Source: Methylophaga sp. OBS1 (GTDB lineage Bacteria > Pseudomonadota > Gammaproteobacteria > Nitrosococcales > Methylophagaceae). From it: a DNA stretch of 64,000 bases. The first letter of the stretch is position 1; each line of letters starts with the position of its first letter. This document shows positions 48,416 through 56,899 of this stretch, piece after piece. The stretch covers positions 355,165 through 419,164 of the forward strand of contig NZ_JAPDMS010000004.1 of NCBI RefSeq assembly GCF_026319365.1. The letters run 5' to 3'. Position numbers and translations under genes: made by a program. The notes below the pieces were generated by a model. That model saw only the letters and a program-made list of their open reading frames with translations, was not told where the DNA came from and did no database searches.

Positions 48416-49203
48416 TTTATGCCTACCAGAACCAGAATAACGGCCAACAGTGGACGCATGACCTGATCTGAAATGCGAACCCCCAGGTGACTGCCGATAA
48501 GAATTCCCGGCAACGAGCCGGCGAGCAGGTACAGTAACAACGACCAGTCGACAGTACCCACGGCCGAGTGGCCCAGGCCGGCAACAAAAGTCAGAGGCAC
48601 CGCATGCGCAATGTCGGTAGCCACGATCTCAACGCCTTTCATTCTGGGGTACAGAAACAGCAGAATGACCGCGCCCAGCGCACCCGCACCTACCGAGGAG
48701 ATGGTCACCATCACACCCAGGCCAGCGCCGGTTAATACGGTAAACATGGCCTTGTGGCCTTCATCCTGTCTCAGTTTGTACAGCGCATTGACCACGGGGT
48801 GACCTTCCTGCGCCCTGAGCAGGCGACCAATCCAGCCTTTTAACAGCAAGGCACTGGAGGTCAGGATCAAAGCTACCCCCAATGCTTTGGTGATGATCTC
48901 GCTGTGCTCACCCTCATGCATCCCGGTCTGGTTCATCACCCATAAGGTCAGCAATGTCGCTGGAATACTGCCAGCCGCCAGAGTCCAGACTACTTTCCAT
49001 TTTACAACACCGTGGCGCCAGTAAGCCCAGATACCGCCAGACTTGGTTATGGCGGCGAACAACAGGTCAGTACCAACAGCGATAGCAGGCTGGATGGAAA
49101 AACCGAAAATCAGGATTGGGGTCATTAGCGAACCACCGCCCACGCCGGTCATGCCGACCATAATGCCGACAAACAAACCTGCCAGAATAAAGCCCCATTC
49201 CAT
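48403..49203 (-). CDS. TauE/SafE-family sulfite or sulfonate permease
   Basis: A 266-residue membrane protein with about eight helices. The N-terminal glycine-rich GLFVGIMVGMTGVGGGSLMTPILI and the second-half SSVGAGALGAVILLFLYPR are the repeated signatures of the TauE/SafE family, which moves sulfite or organosulfur anions. First gene of the operon with tusA-like, cysH, cysD and cysN, so export of excess sulfite or uptake of sulfate is plausible; direction is not decided by sequence. Confidence 0.88.
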   Translation of the reverse strand: MEWGFILAGLFVGIMVGMTGVGGGSLMTPILIFGFSIQPAIAVGTDLLFAAITKSGGIWAYWRHGVVKWKVVWTLAAGSIPATLLTLWVMNQTGMHEGEHSEIITKALGVALILTSSALLLKGWIGRLLRAQEGHPVVNALYKLRQDEGHKAMFTVLTGAGLGVMVTISSVGAGALGAVILLFLYPRMKGVEIVATDIAHAVPLTFVAGLGHSAVGTVDWSLLLYLLAGSLPGILIGSHLGVRISDQVMRPLLAVILVLVGIKCLF

Positions 49204-49239
49204 ATAGGTCTTCGCCTTGTCTATTCCAAAGAGCTGACA

Positions 49240-49267
49240 AGTTTACCAAAGCGTAATATTCTATCAA
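49240..49267 (-). promoter_or_regulatory. Candidate promoter of the tauE-tusA-cysHDN operon
   Basis: On the minus strand TTGATA (49267-49262) and TAAACT (49245-49240) are 16 nt apart, about 40 nt before the TauE-like start. The divergent spacer (49204-49309) is A/T-rich and contains CGTTATAACG at about 49283, suitable for binding by the CysB protein encoded on the other side. Confidence 0.4.
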
Positions 49268-49309
49268 TGAATATTATCTACTATCGTTATAACGAAAAGA
49301 TATAAAGCT

Positions 49310-50230
49310 ATGAAGATACAGCAACTCAAATATGTGCGCGAGGTGGCTCGTCGAGGCCTGAGTATCTCGGCGGCAGCGAACGCCCTGCATGCTTCTCAAC
49401 CCGGTGTCAGTAACCAGGTTCAGCAGCTGGAAGAAGAGTTGGGACTGCAGATATTTGAACGTCATGGAAAACGTCTGACGGGGATTACGCCGGTCGGCAA
49501 GTCGGTTATCGATATGGCTGAGCGGGTATTGCAGGATGTCGACAATATTCGCCAGCTGGCGGCGGACTGCCGCAGTGACCAGACTGGCACCCTGTCAATT
49601 GGCACCACCCATACGCAGGCCCGTTATGCCCTGCCTTCCGCCATCAAGCAGTTTTCCGAGCGCTATCCCAATGTGCATCTTAATATGGTGCAGGGCACAC
49701 CACCCGAGGTCGCTGAAATGGCGGCAACCGGGCGGGTCGATATTGCCATTGCGACTGAAGGTCTGGCTCAGTTCGAGCAGTTGGCTATTCTGCCCTGCTA
49801 TCAATGGAACCGTTGTGTTGTCGTGCCCCCGGCGCATCCCCTGCTGGCGTTAGACAAGTTGAGCCTTGAAGCAATAGCCGATTACCCGATTCTCACTTAT
49901 GTGATGGGTTTCACTGGTCGAGCGCAACAGGATCAATCTTTTATCGAAAAAGGCCTGCATCCCAACGTCGTGTTCACCGCCACCGATGCCGACGTGATTA
50001 AGACCTATGTCGAGCTGGAGCTGGGCATCGGCATTATCGCCAACATGGCATTTGATCCGGTGAAAGATGCACCGCTTCAGGCCATTGATGCCAGCCACCT
50101 GTTCCGACCCAGCACTACCCATCTGGGCATCCGTAAAGGCAGCTATCTGCGAGGCTATATGTATGCCTTTATTGAGTATTTTGCTTCACACCTGGATCGG
50201 GAAGCTGTCAGCAAGGCAATTGAGATATAG
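49310..50230 (+). CDS. cysB: LysR-family regulator of sulfur assimilation (CysB-type)
   Basis: Activator of cys genes in the presence of N-acetylserine in related bacteria. The 306 residues begin MKIQQLKYVREVARRGLSISAAANALHASQPGVSNQVQQLEEELG, the CysB form of the LysR helix-turn-helix, followed by the effector domain with GTTHTQARYALP and TYVMGFTGRAQ, which are CysB-like. It is divergent from the cysHDN operon. About 18 residues shorter than E. coli CysB at the C-terminus. Cbl would be an alternative name. Confidence 0.93.
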   Translation: MKIQQLKYVREVARRGLSISAAANALHASQPGVSNQVQQLEEELGLQIFERHGKRLTGITPVGKSVIDMAERVLQDVDNIRQLAADCRSDQTGTLSIGTTHTQARYALPSAIKQFSERYPNVHLNMVQGTPPEVAEMAATGRVDIAIATEGLAQFEQLAILPCYQWNRCVVVPPAHPLLALDKLSLEAIADYPILTYVMGFTGRAQQDQSFIEKGLHPNVVFTATDADVIKTYVELELGIGIIANMAFDPVKDAPLQAIDASHLFRPSTTHLGIRKGSYLRGYMYAFIEYFASHLDREAVSKAIEI

Positions 50231-50325
50231 GACTAATTCACATTGTGGCCCGGGCAAAAAGCTGCTAATTTTCTGGGCTGCTGCTTGCAGCATAAAACAC
50301 AATAATCGAAATATTAGGACTAATC

Positions 50326-50895
50326 ATGAAGCAATTACTCAAAGCCCTGCTGCTGAGCCTGGCACTACTGCCGGCACTGGCTTTCGCCCACGGCGCGCCC
50401 CGCATTACTGTTGAAGAGAGCATTGTCATCAACGCTGATCCAGCTACTGTGTGGAATGCAGTCAAAGATTTTAATAACGCACACAGCTGGATTCCGGTTG
50501 TGAAATCAACCGAAGCGACAGGCGGCAATGAAAAAGGTGCTACCCGTACCCTGACACTGCAAAACGGTGCCACCATCTCTGAAGAACTGGATAAGTTTGA
50601 TGAAGAGAAAATGACCTATAAATACGAAATCACCGACATCAGCAAAGCCGGTGAAGTTGATGACCATGGTGAAATGCACGAAGTCCCCGCTTTCCCTGTC
50701 AGCAAATATAAATCATGGGTCAGTGTCAAAGCGGTTGATGGCGGTAGTAAAGTCAGCTGGAAAGGTAAGTTCTTCCGTGCTTATCACGGCAACCATCACC
50801 CACCCAAAGAACTGGATGATGATGCAGCGAAAAATGCCGTCACCGGTCTTTACACCAGCACACTGGAAAGCCTGAAAGCCAGCCTGGAAAAATAA
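50326..50895 (+). CDS. Periplasmic SRPBCC-family protein, MxaD-like
   Basis: A 189-residue protein with a signal peptide cleaved after LPALAFA. The mature part reads as an SRPBCC (START-like) domain: VEESIVINADPATVWNAVKDF at the start and SKVSWKGKFFRAYHG later. Methylotroph MxaD proteins, which affect methanol dehydrogenase-cytochrome interaction, belong to this family and are periplasmic, so this could be an MxaD relative. No mxa or xox gene is in the window, so the link is tentative. Confidence 0.75.
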   Translation: MKQLLKALLLSLALLPALAFAHGAPRITVEESIVINADPATVWNAVKDFNNAHSWIPVVKSTEATGGNEKGATRTLTLQNGATISEELDKFDEEKMTYKYEITDISKAGEVDDHGEMHEVPAFPVSKYKSWVSVKAVDGGSKVSWKGKFFRAYHGNHHPPKELDDDAAKNAVTGLYTSTLESLKASLEK

Positions 50896-50915
50896 GCTTT
50901 CAATGCATTCAGAGG

Positions 50916-50940
50916 AAGGCACCTGCGGGTGCCTTTTTTC
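50916..50940 (+). terminator. Terminator after the MxaD-like gene
   Basis: AAGGCACC and GGTGCCTT form an 8-bp stem around a 4-nt loop, followed directly by a T-run. It begins 20 nt after the stop. Confidence 0.92.
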
Positions 50941-50987
50941 TTTTGGCAGGCCTATAATGAGATTGTGTTCTTTGAGCCAATGACTGT

Positions 50988-51302
50988 ATGAACAACAAGT
51001 TGCACAATATCCATCAAATTATCAGTGAGATTGCCAACAAACTCGCAGAGGGCGACCAGCATTTAATCAGCAGCCTGCAACAGGAACTCGATAATCTGCT
51101 CCTGCATTCGCCTGAAGACGATACCGGCCCTTCAACACCACACCCGGACAAAGCCAGTGGCTGTTATAAATTCGGTGACGATCCGGATTATTACTGCCCG
51201 CATTGCTTTGATAATCTGCAACAGAAAATTTCCACCCAAAGGCTGAACCGGCAACTACGCGTCTGTCCCCAGTGCCGTTCAAGTCTACGACCTCTGCAAT
51301 AA
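50988..51302 (+). CDS. Small protein with C-terminal zinc-ribbon-like cysteines
   Basis: A 104-residue protein I do not recognise by family. The N-terminal half is predicted helical with Leu and Gln (HQIISEIANKLAEGDQHLISSLQQEL), and the C-terminal half has two CxxC knuckles, CPHC and CPQC, about 24 residues apart, preceded by YKFGDDPDYYCPHCF. The spacing fits one zinc ribbon. It stands just upstream of the TPP riboswitch but should not share that transcript. Confidence 0.65.
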   Translation: MNNKLHNIHQIISEIANKLAEGDQHLISSLQQELDNLLLHSPEDDTGPSTPHPDKASGCYKFGDDPDYYCPHCFDNLQQKISTQRLNRQLRVCPQCRSSLRPLQ

Positions 51303-51385
51303 GCTCTGCGGGCTGGTCAAAGTCTGACCATTAAAATAAAATGGGCACATACAAACGGAAGTGCTTCATTCAATTAACGGACTAT

Positions 51386-51472
51386 TGCCTCGGGGTGGCC
51401 TCGCGCCTGAGATATCTCAACAGAGAGAACCCGATGAACCTGATCCAGATAATACTGGCGTAGGGACAGGCT
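51386..51472 (+). promoter_or_regulatory. TPP riboswitch (THI element)
   Basis: The conserved core is plain: CTGAGATA at 51407-51414, then ACCCGATGAACCTGATCCAG (51429 on) and AATACTGGCGTAGGGA. GCCT at 51387-51390 pairs with AGGC at 51468-51471 as helix P1. It sits 73 nt before the start of the TonB receptor gene, whose ribosome-binding site CGAGGATAG is complementary at CGAGG to CCTCG inside the aptamer (51389-51393 and 51399-51403). Control of translation start is therefore possible. TPP would reduce expression of the receptor. Confidence 0.93.
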
Positions 51473-51544
51473 GATTCTCGACTTTAGCTGATTTAGTCGG
51501 TCTTCGTTGTTGCTGTCCCAACGCTTTATGCCACGAGGATAGCT

Positions 51545-53677
51545 ATGAAACGTTCCACTCTTGCACTGGCCTGTGCCAGCGCGATGCTTTCTGTTCCATC
51601 TTGGGCAGAAATCACCCCGGCAGAACTGCCGTCTATGATTATCAGTGCCGACTTTCGTCCCAACGAAGCCCAGGAAACCCCGGTCAGCCTCACCACCATC
51701 GATGATGAAGTCATCGAATCCCGCGGTGCCCAGCATCTTGAAGATGTACTGAATCTGGCACCCAATGTGAATATCTCCAGTGGTGCTGCCCGTGGACAAT
51801 ATTTTCAGATTCGCGGTATTGGCGAGCGCAGTCAGTTCTCTGCACCGATTAATCCATCGGTTGGTTTGTTAATTGATGGGATTGATTTCAGCCGCACCGG
51901 TGGTGCTGCCACCCTATTTGATATTGAAACCGTTGAAATCCTGCGCGGTCCTCAGGGTACCAAATTCGGCACCAACGCCCTCGCCGGTGTCATCAATATG
52001 AAGAGCACTGAGCCAAGTAATGAATTCGATATGCATGTCGAAACCGGTGTGGCTGAATACAATACCCGAAATGTCGGTGTGGCAGTCGGTGGGCCGCTGG
52101 TCAAAGACTCGCTACTGGGCCGTTTTTCAGTCTACAGCCATCAATCCGATGGCTACATGGACAATCAGTTTTTAGGTAAAGACGATGTTCAGGATCACGA
52201 TGAGATTACTGCCCGTGGTCACCTGAAATGGCTGGTGAACTCTGACCTGACGGTAGACCTGAACCTGCTACATCTGGACATTGATAATGGCTATGATGCT
52301 TTCACCCTTGATAACAGTCGTGACAGCCAATCAGATATGCCCGGTGAGGACAGTCAAAACACGACTGCTTTGGCATTAAAAACGGATTATCGGGCGAGTA
52401 GCGCACTGCAATTACAATCCAATGTGACCTATGTGAAGTCAGACTTGACATACAGCTACGATGCAGACTGGACTAACGCGCAAGCCAACCAGGCGTTTTT
52501 TGATACTTTAACGCCAATACAACAGGCAAACTGTCAGGATAATGATTTTGATAATGATGCGTTTTGTCCCTACAACGCTTTCGAGGAATTTAATCGAGAT
52601 CGGGAAAACTACTCTGTCGAATTAAAAGCCCTCTCCAATGAAAATGGCTGGATTTTCAATAACACAACCGAATGGGCGGTCGGGGTGTATTTCCTTTCAC
52701 AGGATGAAGAACTAGATCTGAACTCGGATTTCGGTAATCTGGATAATGACTACGAAACCAGAAACACAGCACTGTTCGGTCAGCTTGATACGCATCTGAC
52801 CGATAAGCTGACTTTGATCACGGGCTTGCGAATCGAATACTTTGAAGCTGACTACAAAGACTCCAATGCACTTGATATCGATACCAGCGAACGTCTGTTC
52901 GGTGGCAAGCTGGGGCTTAACTATCAAATTAATGATGACCACATGACCTATACCTCATTGTCGCGTGGGTATAAATCCGGTGGCGTTAATAACAATGACG
53001 CACTGCCGGACAGCAAACGTGAATTCGACACCGAATATATGTGGAGCCTGGAAACCGGCCTTAAATCACGCTGGCTGGATGGCGATCTGATTACCAACAT
53101 TGCGGCTTTCTATTCATTGCGTCGCGATGCTCAGGTGAAGAGCTCGGTGTTTGTTGGTGGCGGCGAATTTGAAGACTCAATCGCTAACGCGGCTCGCGGT
53201 AAAAACTTCGGTCTGGAAGCTGATTTTGACTGGTTAATGAGCCAGGATTTCCGCCTGTTTGGTGCACTAGGTCTGCTTCGTGCTGAGTTCGATGAGTATG
53301 AAAACCCGGACATCTCCAGCAACGATATTGAAGGTCGCCGCCAGGCACATGCCCCGAACTATCAATTCACGCTGGGAGGCGAATATTACCTGACTCCCAA
53401 CCTGACTTTGCGTGCCAATATGGAAGGCAAGGATGACTTTTATTTTTCCAACAGTCATAACTCAAAATCAGGCTCATATGTCATCTACAACGCCAGTCTG
53501 GCTTATCAAAAAGACAACTGGAAGGTCACCCTATGGGGGCGTAACCTGTTTGATAAGGATTACTACACCCGTGGCTTTTTCTTCGGTAATGATCCTCGAA
53601 TCAACTACGCTAATCGCACATACAAACAGTTCGGTGATCCCCGCGTTGTCGGTCTGACCGTCAGCTACGATTATTAA
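51545..53677 (+). CDS. TonB-dependent outer-membrane receptor, predicted thiamine uptake
   Basis: A 710-residue receptor: signal peptide to about residue 22 (VPSWAE), plug domain (about 35-150, with GAQHLEDVLNLAPNVNI, QIRGIGERSQF, VEILRGPQGTKFGTNALAGVIN) and a 22-strand barrel ending in the aromatic SYDY. The TPP riboswitch in its leader and the YkoF- and PnuT-like genes downstream indicate transport of thiamine or its precursor; TPP-controlled TonB receptors are known from comparative genomics. A terminator follows, so downstream genes would be expressed at lower level. Confidence 0.9.
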   Translation: MKRSTLALACASAMLSVPSWAEITPAELPSMIISADFRPNEAQETPVSLTTIDDEVIESRGAQHLEDVLNLAPNVNISSGAARGQYFQIRGIGERSQFSAPINPSVGLLIDGIDFSRTGGAATLFDIETVEILRGPQGTKFGTNALAGVINMKSTEPSNEFDMHVETGVAEYNTRNVGVAVGGPLVKDSLLGRFSVYSHQSDGYMDNQFLGKDDVQDHDEITARGHLKWLVNSDLTVDLNLLHLDIDNGYDAFTLDNSRDSQSDMPGEDSQNTTALALKTDYRASSALQLQSNVTYVKSDLTYSYDADWTNAQANQAFFDTLTPIQQANCQDNDFDNDAFCPYNAFEEFNRDRENYSVELKALSNENGWIFNNTTEWAVGVYFLSQDEELDLNSDFGNLDNDYETRNTALFGQLDTHLTDKLTLITGLRIEYFEADYKDSNALDIDTSERLFGGKLGLNYQINDDHMTYTSLSRGYKSGGVNNNDALPDSKREFDTEYMWSLETGLKSRWLDGDLITNIAAFYSLRRDAQVKSSVFVGGGEFEDSIANAARGKNFGLEADFDWLMSQDFRLFGALGLLRAEFDEYENPDISSNDIEGRRQAHAPNYQFTLGGEYYLTPNLTLRANMEGKDDFYFSNSHNSKSGSYVIYNASLAYQKDNWKVTLWGRNLFDKDYYTRGFFFGNDPRINYANRTYKQFGDPRVVGLTVSYDY

Positions 53678-53687
53678 TTCATAGCTT

Positions 53688-53712
53688 GAGGGCTCCGTTG
53701 AGCCCTCTTTTT
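53688..53712 (+). terminator. Hairpin terminator between the TonB receptor and the YkoF-like gene
   Basis: GAGGGCTC and GAGCCCTC form a perfect 8-bp stem with a 4-nt loop, followed by TTTTTA. The next gene's ribosome-binding site (AAGGAG) starts 5 nt later, so partial readthrough would set the ratio of receptor to downstream genes. Confidence 0.9.
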
Positions 53713-53728
53713 ATTAAGGAGTTTTACT

Positions 53729-53986
53729 ATGCGTGTTTCAGTCGATATCAGCCTTTATCCGCTGACAGAGCACTATGCTGACCCTATTCTGGCCTTTATC
53801 GATAAACTGGAAAATAACCCTAAGCTCAATATTTCACGTAATAACCTGAGCACCCAGGTTTTTGGTGAATACCGCGATGTGATGGACGCCATGGACAGCG
53901 AAATTGAAGCTGTATTCAATCAGCTTCCGCACAGTGTGTTTGTATTGAAAATGATCGGTACTGACCGTTATCAGGTCGAAGACTAG
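53729..53986 (+). CDS. YkoF/MTH1187-type thiamine-binding protein
   Basis: An 85-residue protein starting MRVSVDISLYPLTEHYADPILAFIDKL, with the later FGEYRDVMDAMDSEIEAVF. This is the single-domain MTH1187/YkoF fold, which binds thiamine or hydroxymethylpyrimidine in other bacteria. No signal peptide is present, so it acts in the cytoplasm. It lies between a TPP-regulated receptor and a PnuC-like transporter, 6 nt before the latter. Confidence 0.85.
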   Translation: MRVSVDISLYPLTEHYADPILAFIDKLENNPKLNISRNNLSTQVFGEYRDVMDAMDSEIEAVFNQLPHSVFVLKMIGTDRYQVED

Positions 53987-53992
53987 CGTTCT

Positions 53993-54613
53993 ATGTGGGA
54001 TGCGATGCTAAAGGGCCTGATGGCCTTATCAGGCTGGGAGGTTTTTGCCGCCCTGCTGGGCGTGGGCTATATTGTTTTCGCTGCCCGCGAATCACAGTGG
54101 TGCTGGCCGATGGCCTTTGTCAGCACGCTAATCTATACCTTGCTGTTCTGGGATGGTCAGCTTCCCATGCAGGCACTACTGAACTTTTACTATATGGGCA
54201 TGGCGATATACGGCTACCTTCTGTGGCGTCAGCATAAACAGAAAGAGAATGATATCGCCATTCATAGCTGGCCTTTGTCCTATCACCTGGCTTTTCTGGT
54301 GATAGGTAGTCTGTTGACCTGGCTGATTGGTCATTACCTGTGGGCGATTGAAGCCTCTCAGAACCCTTATCTGGATGCCGGCGTTACCGTCTTTTCAGTG
54401 CTCAATACCTGGTTGATGGCACGAAAAGTTCTGCAGAACTGGCTTTACTGGATCATTATCGATGCCGCCGCGGTGGTGCTCTATCTGGAAACCGGCTTTT
54501 ATGCCACGGTGGCTTTGTTTTCACTGTATACCGTGCTCGCCAGCGTCGGTTTTATCAACTGGATCCGGCTTTATCGTCAGCAAAACACGCTCTCACCTAC
54601 TGCCAATCATTAA
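53993..54613 (+). CDS. pnuT: PnuC-family transporter, predicted thiamine transporter PnuT
   Basis: A 206-residue inner-membrane protein with seven predicted helices. The family marks are the early WEVFAALLGVGYIVFAARES and WPMAFVSTLIYTLLFWDG, and the late NWLYWIIIDAAAVVLYLETGFYATVALFSLYTVLASVGFINW. PnuC members take up vitamin precursors; those under TPP riboswitches are assigned to thiamine (PnuT). The gene context decides the call. It follows the YkoF-like gene by 6 nt, and the HAD gene follows by 15 nt. Confidence 0.85.
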   Translation: MWDAMLKGLMALSGWEVFAALLGVGYIVFAARESQWCWPMAFVSTLIYTLLFWDGQLPMQALLNFYYMGMAIYGYLLWRQHKQKENDIAIHSWPLSYHLAFLVIGSLLTWLIGHYLWAIEASQNPYLDAGVTVFSVLNTWLMARKVLQNWLYWIIIDAAAVVLYLETGFYATVALFSLYTVLASVGFINWIRLYRQQNTLSPTANH

Positions 54614-54628
54614 AAGAACCTGTATCCA

Positions 54629-55300
54629 ATGAAAGCTGTTATTTTTGATATGGATGGACTGTTAATTGACAGTGAACCCATGTGGAAATCCGCTGAGGAG
54701 CAGGTGTTTTCGGCATTAGGCGTTGAGGTCAGTGATCAACTTGCCTCATTCACCGCCTCCATGACCACGCGAGAAGTCACTGAATTCTGGTTCTCCCATT
54801 TCCCATGGCAAAATCGCAGTCTGGAAAGTGTAGAAAAAGAGGTCATAGAGCGGGTCGGTGCACTTATCCAACAGGATGGGATTGCAAAGAGGGGCGTTTT
54901 GCAAATCATCAAAATGCTAAAGCAACATGAGTGCAAAATTGGCCTTGCCACGAATGCCCCGCAATCTCTGGTTCCACTGGTACTCGAAAAACTGGAGATA
55001 GCTGACTACTTCGATTGTACGGTCTCATCCTCTGAGGTGGATCAGGGCAAACCCAATCCTGATGTTTATCTCTTAGCACTGGATAAACTGGGTGTCTCTG
55101 CTACCGAGACGCTGGCTTTTGAAGACTCGGCCTCCGGACTCAAGGCGGCGACAGCGGCTAAAATAAGAACCATTGTGGTACCTGGCATTCAGGATTTTGA
55201 AGACGCTGACTTTGAGGAAGCTGAACTCAAAATACGCCACCTGGAAGAATTTAATGCTGAACGCTTTTATAAGCTTTGCCAGCCAGTCACATTAAGTTGA
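54629..55300 (+). CDS. HAD-family phosphatase (HxpB/YniC-like)
   Basis: A 223-residue HAD hydrolase with the subclass I cap. The motifs are VIFDMDGLLIDSEPM (motif I with both aspartates), LATNAPQS (II), KPNPDVYLLALDKLG (III) and FEDSASGLKAATAA (IV). Its closest E. coli relative would be the hexitol phosphatase HxpB, a broad sugar-phosphate phosphatase. Because it follows pnuT by 15 nt it may act on a thiamine-related phosphate, but the substrate is not readable from sequence. Confidence 0.85.
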   Translation: MKAVIFDMDGLLIDSEPMWKSAEEQVFSALGVEVSDQLASFTASMTTREVTEFWFSHFPWQNRSLESVEKEVIERVGALIQQDGIAKRGVLQIIKMLKQHECKIGLATNAPQSLVPLVLEKLEIADYFDCTVSSSEVDQGKPNPDVYLLALDKLGVSATETLAFEDSASGLKAATAAKIRTIVVPGIQDFEDADFEEAELKIRHLEEFNAERFYKLCQPVTLS

Positions 55301-55307
55301 ACAGAGA

Positions 55308-56231
55308 TTATTTGAATCTGATCTGAGTTTGCATCCATTTGTTGATATCAGTCTCACCCAGCGCATTCATCAAAAACAGCAGCAGGCGGTAAACTGGCCT
55401 GACAGCATTCAGATCGGGCATGGGCTGATATTGCTGATAGACCATGGCAAAGCGTGCAGCTTGTGCTTCGCTCAGCTGATACTCGATTAATACCAGCTCT
55501 AACTCGGGCGGTGCCATCACAAAAGCATCAATATCAACCAGGGTCGTGAGTCTGCCAGCGCTGTGCAGGTATTGATCCCACCGATTATCGAGCATAACAG
55601 GAGAAAAGCGTGACGGCGTGATCTGTTCAATCTCAGACATCACCCTGTACAACCAGGGTTCGCCGATTTTTAACTGTCTGCTGAAACGCAAAAATGTTTT
55701 TATCAATTGCTCCGGCCAGCGTTGCGGTGGATGGTGGGGATGAGTCAAAAGCCCCCAGTTCAAATCCGCCTGTTGATGCAACCTGGCAATATGACGGGCA
55801 AAATCACTCACCATTGACAGCGACAGGTTCTCTGCGCCCAGGCTTTCGCCACTGGCAAAACGGCTAAGTACAAAGCCCGGCAATTCTGCACTCGGTGCTG
55901 CAGAATCCACCACCTCAGGAATGTGCAGCAGACCATGCTGATGGATAATGCGGCGGATCTGCACTGCATTGGCCAACTCATCGGTCAGGGAGAAGTCAAA
56001 CAAGCTCTGCATCACCTGCCAGGTTGCCGAAGATGCCAGCCGGCCAGGGTCACAGACTTTCAGGATTAACGGCCCGTCCGTTGTCTGACAGTGCCATAAC
56101 TGATGCGTGCTGTCTTCAAACATGGCAGGTAGCAGCGCGGCGTCGATAAGCCGGGGCCAGTGCTTATTAGATGCAAATAGTGATTCCGGCACAGCCGCGT
56201 CCCTGCAGCTGATAGCCTTGGGAGTTACCAA
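55308..56231 (-). CDS. Degenerate APH/choline-kinase-fold protein
   Basis: A 307-residue protein starting with TTG at 56231, which overlaps the SDR gene by 7 nt; no ATG occurs before residue 37. The layout resembles aminoglycoside phosphotransferase-like kinases: an N-lobe with LILKVCDPG, then a C-lobe with RHIARLHQQADLNWG. The catalytic loop HGDxxxxN reads as MLDNRWDQYL: the aspartate remains but histidine is Met and asparagine is Gln. The metal-binding IDID-like DIDAF follows. It may be a kinase with altered chemistry or an inactive relative. Its place at the end of the mtnA operon brings to mind MtnK, an APH-fold kinase, but it is shorter. Confidence 0.6.
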   Translation of the reverse strand: MVTPKAISCRDAAVPESLFASNKHWPRLIDAALLPAMFEDSTHQLWHCQTTDGPLILKVCDPGRLASSATWQVMQSLFDFSLTDELANAVQIRRIIHQHGLLHIPEVVDSAAPSAELPGFVLSRFASGESLGAENLSLSMVSDFARHIARLHQQADLNWGLLTHPHHPPQRWPEQLIKTFLRFSRQLKIGEPWLYRVMSEIEQITPSRFSPVMLDNRWDQYLHSAGRLTTLVDIDAFVMAPPELELVLIEYQLSEAQAARFAMVYQQYQPMPDLNAVRPVYRLLLFLMNALGETDINKWMQTQIRFK

Positions 56232-56899
56232 GGTAGCCGTTCACCATTGGTGTGCCAGAATCCACCACTGGTATCAAGCGTTAGCTCTTCCATACGCTTA
56301 ATCAGCCCGGATGCTGACTCATCAGGATCGATCAACCCGCCGTGGCCTGTCATATCTGTACGCACCCAGCCCGGATGCAGAATCGCGACAGCAATACCCC
56401 TGGGTTTAAGATCTACAGACAAGGATTTTCCGGCTGCATTAACGGCGGCTTTGGACATCCGGTAAGCATAGCTGCCGCCGGAATCATTATCGTCAATCGA
56501 ACCCATGCGGCTGGTGATAATGCCGACCTTGCTGCCTTCATGCAGATTGGGCAGCAGTGCCTGAGTCACTAATAAAGGTCCCAGACTATTCACCCGGTAC
56601 ATTCTGATAAAACTGTCGACTGCAGCGTCATCAATATCACCAAGACCAATACCGCCGGCAATACCGGCATTATTAATTAACCAGTCGATATTACGGCCTT
56701 TAAGTGTATCCGCCAGTTTGGCGAGACTGGTCGGTTCACTGACCTCGACATCTTCAATGATTTCGACATTGAGATCTTTCAATTCTTTCGAGGCATGTCG
56801 GCAACTAGCAATGACATGCATGCCTTTGGCCGATAGTTGCCGGCATAGCTCAAGACCAATCCCGCGGTTGGTGCCGGTGATGAGTACTGTTTCAGTCAT
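56225..56899 (-). CDS. SDR-family NAD(P)-dependent oxidoreductase
   Basis: A 224-residue short-chain dehydrogenase. The cofactor motif is TGTNRGIGLELCR, NNAGIAGG follows, and the catalytic SDR residues are S in TSRMGSIDD and the YAYRMSKAAVN tyrosine-lysine pair. The HPGWVRTDM block resembles the C-factor/CsgA-like group. Its substrate is unknown. It overlaps mtnA at its start by 4 nt and the degenerate kinase gene at its end by 7 nt. Confidence 0.88.
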   Translation of the reverse strand: MTETVLITGTNRGIGLELCRQLSAKGMHVIASCRHASKELKDLNVEIIEDVEVSEPTSLAKLADTLKGRNIDWLINNAGIAGGIGLGDIDDAAVDSFIRMYRVNSLGPLLVTQALLPNLHEGSKVGIITSRMGSIDDNDSGGSYAYRMSKAAVNAAGKSLSVDLKPRGIAVAILHPGWVRTDMTGHGGLIDPDESASGLIKRMEELTLDTSGGFWHTNGERLPW

